Of a DNA stretch of 8,810 bases, positions 1-6,514 are shown in pieces. The notes below the pieces were generated by a model. The model did not search any database. It had not been told where the DNA came from and saw only the letters and a list, made by a program, of their open reading frames with translations. The DNA is from Spirochaetales bacterium (GTDB lineage Bacteria; Spirochaetota; Spirochaetia; Treponematales; Rectinemataceae). The DNA is taken from positions 129,741-138,550 of the forward strand of contig JADLKI010000003.1 of the NCBI GenBank assembly GCA_015657395.1, read 5' to 3'. Each line of letters begins with the position of its first letter. Positions within the stretch are counted from its first letter, which is position 1. The position numbers and the translations under genes were made by a program.

Positions 1-783
1 TTCCCGAGCAATGCTTCCACCGTGGTGATGCTGATGTATGCGGGCGGGCTGGTGCTGAGCGTTCTGTCTACCTTTTTTCTCAGACGGACGGTGCTCAAGG
101 GAGAATCGATGCCTTTCGTCATGGAACTGCCGCCGTACCGCATGCCCACCCTGAAGGGCGTGCTCTGGCATGTGTGGGAAAAGACATGGAGCTATATGCG
201 CAAGGCAGGGACGATCATCCTGGCGGTGTCGGTGCTGATGTGGATCATCACCTCGTATCCCAAGGCCAAGGGCATCGAGGAGTTCGCTGCGGGCGCGCGC
301 TCGTCGGTGGCGACGGCGCAGCCCGGGCTCAGCGATGCGGCCACCGCCGCGAGGGTCGAAGAGCTCGTGCGTCAGTATCAGCTCGAGCACAGCATCGCCG
401 GCCGGATCGGCAAGATCATCGAGCCTGTCATCGCGCCCATCGGCTTCAACTGGAAGATCGGCGTGGCGCTGCTTCCAGGCCTCTCCGCAAAGGAACTCGT
501 CGTTTCGACCCTGGGGGTGCTCTATGGCGCGTCCATCGACGAAAACAGCGAAAGCCCTTCGCTGCGGCAAACCCTGCGCGAGGCGCCGGACTGGTCTCCC
601 CGCATAGCGCTGGCGCTGATGGTCTTCATCCTCGTCATGCCGCCGTGCTTCGCATCGCTGGCCACGATCCGGGCCGAGGCGGGGAACAAGTGGCTGGCGT
701 TTCAGGTGGCCTATTCGGTGGCGCTGGCGTGGCTCATCTCCTTTCTGGTGTCGATGCTGGCGCGCGCGGTCGGCATGGCGTGA
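1..783 (+). CDS. feoB: FeoB ferrous iron transporter, C-terminal part (5' truncated by window edge)
   Basis: This is the C-terminal membrane part of the GTP-driven inner-membrane Fe(II) importer. The frame is open from base 1, so the GTPase domain and start lie outside the window; about 260 residues are visible. Family landmarks appear in order: the segment FVMELPPYRMPTLKG, a WSYMRKAGTIILAVSVLMW transmembrane helix, the gate-domain motif GLSAKELVVSTLGVLYG, and the C-terminal MPPCFASLATIRAEAG followed by a last hydrophobic helix. A central insert at about residues 80-135, between the helices, is Ala/Glu-rich, as is common in FeoB. The gene ends in TGA at 781-783. Its last six codons and stop are part of a 25-bp repeat that recurs at 2154-2178, so the neighbouring insertion left the reading frame intact. 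Identification is by recognised family motifs. Confidence 0.95.
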   Translation, partial: FPSNASTVVMLMYAGGLVLSVLSTFFLRRTVLKGESMPFVMELPPYRMPTLKGVLWHVWEKTWSYMRKAGTIILAVSVLMWIITSYPKAKGIEEFAAGARSSVATAQPGLSDAATAARVEELVRQYQLEHSIAGRIGKIIEPVIAPIGFNWKIGVALLPGLSAKELVVSTLGVLYGASIDENSESPSLRQTLREAPDWSPRIALALMVFILVMPPCFASLATIRAEAGNKWLAFQVAYSVALAWLISFLVSMLARAVGMA

Positions 784-786
784 CGC
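762..786 (+). repeat. 25-bp direct repeat, left copy (feoB 3' end)
   Basis: This is a perfect 25-base match to 2154-2178, in the same orientation and offset by 1392 bases. It covers the last base of an Ala codon, codons for R-A-V-G-M-A, the feoB stop TGA and the following CGC. The match stops at 761 (C against G) and at 787 (A against C). The sequence is GC-rich coding sequence, so chance or low-complexity matching is unlikely. Confidence 0.95.
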
Positions 787-809
787 ATTATAGAAATTCC
801 GTTCACTTA

Positions 810-837
810 TTTACAATTTGCTTTTTCTCATTATAAT
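810..837 (+). promoter_or_regulatory. Sigma70-type promoter of the MFS gene
   Basis: A -35 hexamer TTTACA at 810-815 (5 of 6 consensus bases) and a perfect -10 TATAAT at 832-837 are separated by 16 bases. They lie within an AT-rich leader 41 bases before the start codon. The promoter is inside the inserted block, so the cassette carries its own expression signal. AT-rich DNA raises the chance of a spurious match. Confidence 0.5.
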
Positions 838-878
838 TATTTTATGATCTATTACTTATAAAATAAGAGACAATAAAA

Positions 879-2126
879 ATGGGAAAAAAGAATGATGGGG
901 CCTCGATACTGACGATTCTGAAGGAAAATCCGAAATACTCTCTGTTTCAGTCCGCAAACCTCATTTCCAGATTTGGAGATTCCCTCGATTCCATCGCATT
1001 CGGCTGGCTCGTGTACGATATAACAAAATCGGCCATGTCGATGGCGATGTTTTTTCTGTTGAATGTGCTGCCCAACCTCATCTTTTCCCTGCCGGCCGGC
1101 GTTCTGGCGGACAGAAAATCGAAGAAAAGACTCACGCTCTTCGGCTATGCCGGTCGGGGCATTGTCGTCGTGCTGTTGTCGTTTCTCTATGCAAATAGAG
1201 TACTTCAACCCTGGATGATTTTTACGGCGACCTTCATCACCTCGACGCTCGAAACGCTTTCGATGCCCGCATCGAGCGCCCTCGTTCCCCAGATCATCAA
1301 AAAAGAGCATATCACCGCGGCCACAGGCTATTATTCTTCAATAACTTCTCTCGTTGAATTGTTGGGGCTCTCTGTCGCGGGCTTCTTGATCGGTTCGATA
1401 GGGACGGCAAATGTCATCCTCATCGACGCGATCACGTTTTTTGCCGCATTTTTCATCATTCTTTCCATAAAAATCGAGGAAATCGGCCAGAAAGCCACAC
1501 TGACCATCGGAGAAGGGATAAGGGATATCAGGGAAGCCTTTACCTATATCAGGAAACAGGCGGTCATCCTCGCCATCATAGGGTGCGGTGCACTGACCAA
1601 CCTCGCCTTTACCCCCTTGAACGTCACGGAAGTGATATACGTCAAGGAAATCCTGAAAATGGGACCTCAGGGGATGAGTCTGTTCTCCGCGGCGGCGGCT
1701 CTGGGAGGCATTCTGGGAGGATGGCTCATAGGCAAAAAGGCGGCCTCCATGAATCTGCTCCGCACTTTCGTGAATTCCCTCACGCTGGCGGCCATTACGT
1801 ACTTCATCCTGGGCATCCCGGCCTTCATTGCGGTCAATGTTCCGGTCACCGTCATAATCATATTCGATCTATTTCTGCTGAGTTTTTTCGTCTCGATCAT
1901 GACGACCATTTTGTCGGCGTACCTCATGCAGATTGTACCGCAGGAAATAATGGGGAGAGTCTTCAGTTTTCTGTCCATGCTCTTCATGGTTGCGACCCCT
2001 CTGGGCAGCCTTCTGGCAGGCGTGACGGAATTTATTGGGGTTACCACGATGATAATGCTGGCCTCCCTCCTGGTTCTCTCTTCCGCACTCTATTTAAAGT
2101 TCTATATTAAAAAGAATAAATTATAA
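879..2126 (+). CDS. MFS transporter, drug/macrolide-efflux-like (DHA3-type)
   Basis: This encodes a 415-residue inner-membrane protein with about 12 hydrophobic segments, normal length for the major facilitator superfamily. It probably exports a small molecule by proton antiport. The conserved loop between helices 2 and 3 (motif A) reads GVLADRKSKKR at residues 74-84. The late-loop segment VPQEIMGRVFSFLSMLF (residues 353-369) resembles the VPxExxGRVFS pattern of MefA-like and other DHA3 exporters. The C-terminus is Lys-rich (KKNKL). The ATG at 879 has only a weak AAGAG element about 9 bases upstream. The gene is less GC-rich than its neighbours and sits between the 25-bp repeats, which suggests recent transfer. 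The substrate cannot be read from sequence; antibiotic, siderophore or metabolite export are all possible, and closeness to feoB alone does not establish a link to iron. Confidence 0.85.
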   Translation: MGKKNDGASILTILKENPKYSLFQSANLISRFGDSLDSIAFGWLVYDITKSAMSMAMFFLLNVLPNLIFSLPAGVLADRKSKKRLTLFGYAGRGIVVVLLSFLYANRVLQPWMIFTATFITSTLETLSMPASSALVPQIIKKEHITAATGYYSSITSLVELLGLSVAGFLIGSIGTANVILIDAITFFAAFFIILSIKIEEIGQKATLTIGEGIRDIREAFTYIRKQAVILAIIGCGALTNLAFTPLNVTEVIYVKEILKMGPQGMSLFSAAAALGGILGGWLIGKKAASMNLLRTFVNSLTLAAITYFILGIPAFIAVNVPVTVIIIFDLFLLSFFVSIMTTILSAYLMQIVPQEIMGRVFSFLSMLFMVATPLGSLLAGVTEFIGVTTMIMLASLLVLSSALYLKFYIKKNKL

Positions 2127-2153
2127 AATAGCGAGTGCTGTCGGCCAGAGACG

Positions 2154-2178
2154 GCGCGCGGTCGGCATGGCGTGACGC
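2154..2178 (+). repeat. 25-bp direct repeat, right copy
   Basis: This is a perfect copy of 762-786, lying in the 67-bp gap between the convergent transporter and outer-membrane genes. Here the repeat encodes nothing, because no feoB reading frame leads into it. It is therefore a leftover or duplicated attachment or target sequence rather than a constrained coding segment. Its perfect identity suggests the duplication is recent. Confidence 0.95.
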
Positions 2179-2193
2179 CTCTGCGGGAAAGCC

Positions 2194-3507
2194 CTACAGC
2201 TTGAAGCTGATCCCCGCGCCGAGAGTTAAACCGCCGTAATCCGGGAACAGCGACGTATCCAGGCCCTTCCAGTAGTCGAAGCCGACATCGACGAACAGGC
2301 GTGTATTTCTGCTGATGAGATATCCCACTCTTCCGCCCGCCTGAAAACCGAAGTGCGAGAGGTAGTTGGTGTTCGTGTATCCGCCTATGGCCTCGCTGAG
2401 ATATATGTAGGTTATCCCAAATCCGGCGTAGGGGGCTATGTGCAGCCGGCCTATCGGGATCATGTATTCCGCGCCCACAATGGCGTTGATGGGAATCACG
2501 GTGACGCTGAGAAAACCGAATGCGTAGCTCACCGGCACCTGCATGCCGAAATACGGCCTCAAGGGGAAATAGCCGCGGGAAGCGGTCATCCGCAGCCCCG
2601 GAAGGGATTCGCCGCCGCTCGAATGGAAATAGAGGTCGAGGTCGACGCCCTGCCGCGCTATTTCCTTGAGCTGCGTATTCGAATCGAGCGGGACGGAGCG
2701 ATAGAGCACGCGCCCGGTCGAAACTTGCTGACTCACGTCGGTGATCAGGATGAGGCCCGCTTCCCGGGTGTCTTCGATGATGCCGAAGGTCCGCTTCTCC
2801 ATGATGGCGTACTCATCGCCTTTTTTGAGGCCCATATTGGTGCCGAGCTGAATCCTGACCGTCGAACCCTGGGCTTCGAGAATGCGCGTATTGATCTGGA
2901 ACTCAGGAATGGACCGTATTCTGTATTCGAGCTGGGGAGGAATGGTATTGATGGCATGCATGACCGCACTGTTCATGCTCGTCTTGTCGCTGCCCGATGT
3001 GTCGATGGACTCGACCGCGATGACTGTCGCATCGTGCGCGACATCGATAAAGGTGATCCCTGTGGTGATGTTGCAGTTCCACGTCGCGGCCTTGTAGTCC
3101 CAGTACACCGCAAAGTTCGTCACGACCGGCACGACGACGATGAACGCGCCGGTGAGGCGCTCAAATTCAGCCTTGGTGAGGAAGGTCTCCCCAAACTGGT
3201 ACTGCTCCGGCAGAACAAAATTGGCCTGCTTCGTCTGGCGCAGTGCGTCGATGAACTGCTGCAGGCCATCGGAAGACAGGCGCTGCGCCGTGCCGAACAC
3301 CGTGAAGCGGCCGATATCGGAAAATACTTCCTGAATCTTCAGGTCGATAGTGCCCAGGGCCTGAAAGGGGATGAACCACCCATAATAGCCGAGAGAGAAA
3401 ACCGCGATATCCTGTTTGGTGCTCACAACAGGCTGTGCGCCTGCCCCAAAAAGACTGGCCAATAACAGCATAAGCACCATGCACACGGCGAGCCGACGCG
3501 ACTTCAT
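2194..3507 (-). CDS. Secreted outer-membrane-type protein with CsgG-like N-terminus and C-terminal beta-barrel-like region
   Basis: This encodes a 437-residue exported protein. Residues 1-24 form a signal peptide: MKSRR, a Leu/Met-rich core, then GAGA before Q25. There is no lipobox cysteine at the cleavage site. Residues 32-195 (DIAVFSLGYYG..., then alternating strands and a helix) resemble the alpha/beta fold of CsgG-like envelope proteins. Residues 205-270 carry GSTVRIQLGTNMGLKKGDEY, like the C-terminal domain of FlgT-type proteins. Residues 310-437 alternate aromatic and small residues in strand-like stretches (PYFGMQVPVSYAF, HIAPYAGFGITYIYL, LFVDVGFDYW) and end in LTLGAGISFKL, typical of a small outer-membrane barrel. 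The start ATG at 3507 has GGAGGT (complement at 3513-3518) five bases upstream. The gene is a single unit with its own promoter. I do not recognise a named orthologue; the domain assignments are fold-level guesses. Confidence 0.75.
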   Translation of the reverse strand: MKSRRLAVCMVLMLLLASLFGAGAQPVVSTKQDIAVFSLGYYGWFIPFQALGTIDLKIQEVFSDIGRFTVFGTAQRLSSDGLQQFIDALRQTKQANFVLPEQYQFGETFLTKAEFERLTGAFIVVVPVVTNFAVYWDYKAATWNCNITTGITFIDVAHDATVIAVESIDTSGSDKTSMNSAVMHAINTIPPQLEYRIRSIPEFQINTRILEAQGSTVRIQLGTNMGLKKGDEYAIMEKRTFGIIEDTREAGLILITDVSQQVSTGRVLYRSVPLDSNTQLKEIARQGVDLDLYFHSSGGESLPGLRMTASRGYFPLRPYFGMQVPVSYAFGFLSVTVIPINAIVGAEYMIPIGRLHIAPYAGFGITYIYLSEAIGGYTNTNYLSHFGFQAGGRVGYLISRNTRLFVDVGFDYWKGLDTSLFPDYGGLTLGAGISFKL

Positions 3508-3557
3508 GCGGTACCTCCCTCTTCATTCTCGCTGGTTTCGTACTCGGAAGCATTCGT

Positions 3558-3587
3558 ATTATACGAGGGAGTCGGCGGAAAAATCAA
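3558..3587 (-). promoter_or_regulatory. Sigma70-type promoter of the outer-membrane gene
   Basis: On the minus strand a -35 TTGATT (complement of 3582-3587) and a perfect -10 TATAAT (complement of 3558-3563) are separated by 18 bases. They lie about 50 bases upstream of the start codon at 3507. The -10 box sits inside a near-palindrome, CGTAT-T-ATACG (3555-3565), which could be an operator half-site pair but may be coincidence. Confidence 0.6.
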
Positions 3588-3657
3588 TTCGGAATTCAAC
3601 CCCCGGCAGTGCCAGGGCACTTCGACTCAAAAACTATTTTTTAAACGCTGCCCCTTC

Positions 3658-4215
3658 TCAGGCTCTGACGGATTTGAGTGCACCAGCCCACCGCACGAGC
3701 TGATCGAGCATGGTCTTCAGCGTATCGACCTGGACCGGAGCCGGCTTGAAAACGCTGAAATTCTCAAAATCGGTGAAGAGCGAAAGGTGGACGGCGGTCC
3801 GCACATCGGCCATCTGCAGCTCTCCCGCCACAAGGCGGAGGCTTTCCACCGCGCGGGTACCGCCTACGGAACCATAGCTCACAAAGCCGACTGCCTTGTT
3901 GTTCCATTCAGCGTAGAGAAAGTCCAGGGCATTCTTGAGGGCCGCCGATGTTCCATGGTTGTACTCCGGAGTGACAATGACAAAACCATCGAACTGGCTG
4001 ATTTTCTGGGCCCATTTTTTGGTGTGATCCTTCGTGTACTGGTGCAGTGAGGGTGGCATCGGCTCATCCAGAAGCGGCAGATTATAGTCTTTGATGTCGA
4101 CTATCTCGAACTCGGCATCGCTGCGGCTCTTTGCCTGGGCGAGGACCCATTTGGCGACCGCCTCGTTGTTGCGTCCGGGGCGCGTACTTCCCGTAAGAAT
4201 AGCAATCTTCAACAT
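3658..4215 (-). CDS. NADPH-dependent FMN reductase family protein
   Basis: This encodes a 185-residue cytosolic flavodoxin-fold reductase of the FMN_red family (azoreductase, chromate reductase and SsuE-like enzymes). Such enzymes use NAD(P)H to reduce bound FMN, which then passes electrons to quinones, azo dyes or metals. The phosphate-binding loop GSTRPGRN is at residues 9-16. The signature PEYNHGTSAALKNALD (83-98) and flavin-contacting YGSVGGTRA (114-122) are both intact. Length is normal. The start ATG at 4215 is supported by a strong AAAGGAGA (complement at 4221-4228) five bases upstream. It is transcribed divergently from the nucleotidase across a 193-bp gap, and 150 bp separate its stop from the start of the next minus-strand gene, which has its own promoter, so it is probably monocistronic. 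The physiological substrate is unknown. Confidence 0.92.
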   Translation of the reverse strand: MLKIAILTGSTRPGRNNEAVAKWVLAQAKSRSDAEFEIVDIKDYNLPLLDEPMPPSLHQYTKDHTKKWAQKISQFDGFVIVTPEYNHGTSAALKNALDFLYAEWNNKAVGFVSYGSVGGTRAVESLRLVAGELQMADVRTAVHLSLFTDFENFSVFKPAPVQVDTLKTMLDQLVRWAGALKSVRA

Positions 4216-4408
4216 CGGTATCTCCTTTCTCGTTCGTATGGAGTCAATATAATAATTTTTTAATGTGATCGTCTATAATTTTTTATATATATGAAATATG
4301 CTGAAGTTCTCCAGCCCTGATCCGCTGCGTTCAAAAATTGTGTTGCGCGCTCAGACAAACCAGCGTATCATTATGATGCTTAAAGATTTTCCCATAAGAG
4401 GAGGTCGT
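4216..4408. promoter_or_regulatory. Divergent intergenic promoter region (reductase / nucleotidase)
   Basis: This 193-bp gap between divergent genes must hold promoters for both, and 4240-4300 is strongly AT-rich. On the plus strand a perfect TATAAT lies at 4274-4279, but no good -35 is found 16-18 bases upstream. A second weak plus-strand pair is TTGCGC (4343-4348), 17 bases, TATCAT (4366-4371). On the minus strand TATTAT-like boxes lie near 4245-4255 with only weak -35 partners. I cannot choose between these candidates. Confidence 0.35.
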
Positions 4409-6250
4409 ATGAAAAGGTTTCTCGTCATACTCTGTGCATTTCTTGCGATGACCATGTCGCTCGCGGCACAGAGCAAATCCGTAGATCTGACATTCATAGA
4501 AACGTCGGATATCCACGGCGCAATCTATCCATACAATTTCATCACCGCAAAGCCGGCCGCCACATCTTTCGCCCAGGTAGCCAGTCTCATCAAGGAAGAG
4601 CGCTCCGTAGCGGATTCCGAGGTCATCCTTCTGGAAAACGGGGATGTGCTGCAGGGCCAGCCCACCGTCTATTACTACAACTTTGAGAAGACGGACGGGC
4701 CGCACATCTGGTCCCAGGCGGTCAATTTCCTCGGCTACGATGCGGTTAGTGTAGGCAACCACGACATCGAGGCGGGCCACGCCGTGTACGACAAGCTGTA
4801 CGAAGAGATGCAGGCGCCCGTGCTGTGCGCGAACGCGGTCAATCCCGACGGGACACCGTATTTCCAGCCCTATGCAGTGATCGAAAGGGGCGGCGTAAAG
4901 ATCGCGATTCTCGGCATGATCACGCCGAAGATCCCCGATTGGCTGCCGCCTCAGTTCTGGACTGGGATGCAGTTCGAAGACATGGTGCAGACTGCCAAGA
5001 AGTGGGTACCCATCATTCAGGAAAAAGAGCACCCCGACCTGCTGATCGGTCTCTTCCATGCGGGAGTCGACTACACCTACGGCAACGTCACCCGCGACAC
5101 GCCGAACAATGAGAACGCCTCGCAGCTCGTGGCTGAAATGGTGCCCGGATTCGACCTGATATTCGTCGGCCACGATCACCAGGGCTGGTCCGGCCAGGGA
5201 TGGGATCCGGTCAACAAGGCGAAAATCGACGTCAAAGACCCGAACGGAAAGGTCGTCCCCATCTACGGGCCGCTCAACAGCGCCCGCAATGTGGCTGTCG
5301 TGAAGATGAATCTCACCTGGAACGACCAGACACAGAGCTGGGACAAAGCAGTGCGCGGCGGTCTTGTCGACATGACAAAATATCAGCCCGACCCCGACTT
5401 TGTGGCTAAATTCCAGCCCATGTTCGACGAGATCAAGACTTGGGTGGACCGCCCGATAGGCACGATGGACGGCGTCATCTCCACGCGCGAATCGATGTTC
5501 GGCGACTCTGCCTTTGTCGACCTCATCCACAGGATCCAGCTCGATCTCTCCAAAGACCCGAGCCTCGGCCTCAAGCCGGCCGACATTTCCTTCGTAGCTC
5601 CGCTCTCGGCCGACGCGAAAATCCCGTCGAGCGCCGACGGCACGCTCTACGTGCGCGACATGTTCAACCTCTACGTCTACGAGAACTTCCTCTACACCAT
5701 GACGCTCACCGGACAGCAGATCAAGGACTTCCTCGAGTACTCGTATCAGTACTGGTTCGACACCATGCCGAACGAGGGGAATCACCTCATCGCGTTCCAG
5801 AGAGACAAGGAAGGCAAACTGATATTCGACAACCGCAGCAACATGCCGATGACCGCCACACGCTACTACAACTACGATTCAGCCGCCGGCATCAACTATG
5901 TCGTCGATGTCAGCCAGCCTGCGGGCAACCGCGTCTCCATCTCCTGCATGTCCGACGGCCGCGCGTTCAATCCTGATGCGACCTACACCGTGGCCATCAA
6001 CTCCTACCGCGGCTCCGGCGGCGGCGGACACCTCGAGCTCGGCGCCGGCCTCGACAAGGCGACCATTCTCTCGATGAAGCTCGTCAACGGCGCCACCACA
6101 AAAGACCTGCGCTACTTCCTGCTCAAATGGTTCGAGAAGCAGGAGGGCCCGATCACGGTGATGCCGATCGGCAACTGGGAGGTAATCCCCACCGACCTCG
6201 CGGCTCTCGGCGAGAAGACCGATTTCCCGCTGCTGTATCCTTCCAAGTAA
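4409..6250 (+). CDS. Secreted 5'-nucleotidase / metallophosphatase (UshA/CpdB-like)
   Basis: This encodes a 613-residue exported two-domain phosphoesterase that probably dephosphorylates extracellular or periplasmic nucleotides, nucleotide sugars or cyclic nucleotides for nucleoside and phosphate scavenging. A signal peptide spans residues 1-20 (MKRFLVILCAFLAMTMSLAA). By alignment from memory to UshA-type enzymes, the dinuclear metal ligands are present: D34 and H36 in TSDIHG, D79 in ENGDVLQG, N117 in GNHD, H217 in FHAG, and H255 and H257 in GHDH. The GNHEFD motif is GNHDIE here, so Glu121 replaces the usual catalytic-dyad Asp. The C-terminal substrate-binding domain shows YENFLYTMTLTGQQIKDFLEY (from 424), AGINYVVDVSQPAGNRV (493-509) and SGGGGH (536-541). 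The start at 4409 is preferred over 4298 because AGGAGGT (4399-4405) lies just upstream and the signal peptide then begins at residue 1. Confidence 0.9.
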   Translation: MKRFLVILCAFLAMTMSLAAQSKSVDLTFIETSDIHGAIYPYNFITAKPAATSFAQVASLIKEERSVADSEVILLENGDVLQGQPTVYYYNFEKTDGPHIWSQAVNFLGYDAVSVGNHDIEAGHAVYDKLYEEMQAPVLCANAVNPDGTPYFQPYAVIERGGVKIAILGMITPKIPDWLPPQFWTGMQFEDMVQTAKKWVPIIQEKEHPDLLIGLFHAGVDYTYGNVTRDTPNNENASQLVAEMVPGFDLIFVGHDHQGWSGQGWDPVNKAKIDVKDPNGKVVPIYGPLNSARNVAVVKMNLTWNDQTQSWDKAVRGGLVDMTKYQPDPDFVAKFQPMFDEIKTWVDRPIGTMDGVISTRESMFGDSAFVDLIHRIQLDLSKDPSLGLKPADISFVAPLSADAKIPSSADGTLYVRDMFNLYVYENFLYTMTLTGQQIKDFLEYSYQYWFDTMPNEGNHLIAFQRDKEGKLIFDNRSNMPMTATRYYNYDSAAGINYVVDVSQPAGNRVSISCMSDGRAFNPDATYTVAINSYRGSGGGGHLELGAGLDKATILSMKLVNGATTKDLRYFLLKWFEKQEGPITVMPIGNWEVIPTDLAALGEKTDFPLLYPSK

Positions 6251-6264
6251 AAAGTGACGAAATG

Positions 6265-6294
6265 CTGGCGCGCCGAAGGAATTCGACGCGCCAG
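6265..6294 (+). other. Hairpin after the nucleotidase gene
   Basis: Arms CTGGCGCG (6265-6272) and CGCGCCAG (6287-6294) form a perfect 8-bp stem with a 14-base loop, 14 bases after the nucleotidase stop. No T-run follows; instead a 10-base palindrome GCAGCGCTGC sits at 6295-6304. It may stabilise the 3' end of the mRNA or assist the terminator downstream. Confidence 0.5.
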
Positions 6295-6320
6295 GCAGCG
6301 CTGCTGCTCCGTACACTCAG

Positions 6321-6349
6321 GGCCGCCCGCATGCGGGCGGCCATCTTTC
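6321..6349 (+). terminator. Rho-independent-type terminator of the nucleotidase gene
   Basis: A perfect 22-base palindrome at 6321-6342 folds into a 9-bp GC-only stem (GGCCGCCCG with CGGGCGGCC) around the tetraloop CATG. It is followed by ATCTTTC, a short, imperfect T-tract. The stem is very stable and the position is right, but the weak T-tract lowers certainty. A second small stem (GGCGA 6354-6358 with TCGCC 6369-6373) followed by ATTTTT at 6377-6382 may be a backup. Confidence 0.6.
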
Positions 6350-6393
6350 AATTGGCGATTGGGCGGGGTCGCCTCCATTTTTCATAATTTTTC

Positions 6394-6422
6394 TTGATTT
6401 TATCGGCACGTATCTCTATATT
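6394..6422 (+). promoter_or_regulatory. Sigma70-type promoter of the small heat-shock gene
   Basis: The -35 TTGATT (6394-6399) and -10 TATATT (6417-6422) are separated by exactly 17 bases; four and five of six bases match consensus. Transcription would start near 6429, giving a leader of about 86 bases. No CIRCE inverted repeat (TTAGCACTC-N9-GAGTGCTAA) is present, so HrcA control is not supported by the sequence. Confidence 0.6.
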
Positions 6423-6428
6423 TGAATC

Positions 6429-6514
6429 AGCAACAATGCTCGCCCGCATGGGGAGCAATTACGGGCCGACGGGCTACGGCCGCGGCTGCGGAGCATTTCC
6501 GCGAGGAGGAAATT
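6429..6514 (+). promoter_or_regulatory. Structured 5' leader of the hsp20 gene, candidate RNA thermometer
   Basis: The leader can form several helices. One at 6437-6457 pairs TGCTC with GAGCA and CCC with GGG across a bulged G. One at 6464-6481 pairs GGCCG with CGGCC. Near the start, ATTTCC (6495-6500) can pair with GGAAAT (6508-6513). This places half of the ribosome binding site AGGAGGA (6504-6510) in an AU-rich stem and half in the 7-base loop. A competing GC-rich hairpin, GCGGA (6488-6492) with TCCGC (6498-6502), would leave the site free. A weak stem over the binding site is the layout of known sHsp thermometers, but the function here is inference. Confidence 0.3.

Larger units (their letters stand above)
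762..2178 (+). mobile_element. Repeat-flanked transporter cassette inserted at the feoB 3' end (putative)
   Basis: The block from 787 to 2153 lies between two perfect 25-bp direct repeats and holds one complete gene with its own promoter. Its left 92 bases contain only about 17 G or C, and the gene is visibly less GC-rich than every neighbour, with more ATA, AGA and AAA codons. Removing one 1392-bp unit (787-2178) rejoins an intact feoB to the convergent gene at 2194 with an 18-bp gap. No integrase, transposase or convincing terminal inverted repeats are visible, so the mechanism is unknown. Site-specific integration, an unusually long target duplication or recombination-mediated acquisition could each leave this footprint. 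That the block is inserted is inference from the repeats and composition. Confidence 0.6.

Noticed and set aside
856..2130. TTATAAAATA occurring at both ends of the transporter cassette (856-865 and 2121-2130)
   Set aside because: It is a 10-base AT-only match inside AT-rich DNA and is easily due to chance. It is not at the cassette boundary, unlike the 25-bp repeats.
2137..2155. Hairpin GCTGTC/GACGGC that could terminate the outer-membrane gene on the minus strand
   Set aside because: The stem is only 6 bp with a G-T pair, and the T-rich stretch (complement of 2117-2130) begins several bases after it. Not convincing as a terminator.
2353..3465. A 370-codon plus-strand open frame opposite the outer-membrane gene
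   Set aside because: The minus-strand frame has a signal peptide, a strong ribosome binding site and a promoter. The plus-strand product is Arg/His/Asp-rich with no domain and overlaps almost the entire real gene.
3608..3621. Short inverted repeat AGTGCC-AG-GGCACT after the FMN reductase gene
   Set aside because: It forms only about 5 bp around a 4-base loop and has no T-tract on either strand, so I do not call it a terminator.
4298..4408. N-terminal extension of the nucleotidase from 4298
   Set aside because: It would bury the signal peptide 37 residues inside the protein, whereas the ATG at 4409 follows AGGAGGT and begins directly with a signal peptide.
4331..5785. A 484-codon open frame on the minus strand inside the nucleotidase gene
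   Set aside because: It lies antisense to a gene with clear catalytic motifs. Its translation is rich in His, Arg, Val and Asp with no recognisable domain, as expected from the complement of GC-rich codons, and no ribosome binding site was identified.
6422..6514. N-terminal extension of the heat-shock protein from TTG at 6422
   Set aside because: The TTG overlaps the predicted -10 box and would precede the transcript start. The ATG at 6515 has a near-consensus ribosome binding site and gives a normal sHsp N-terminus.
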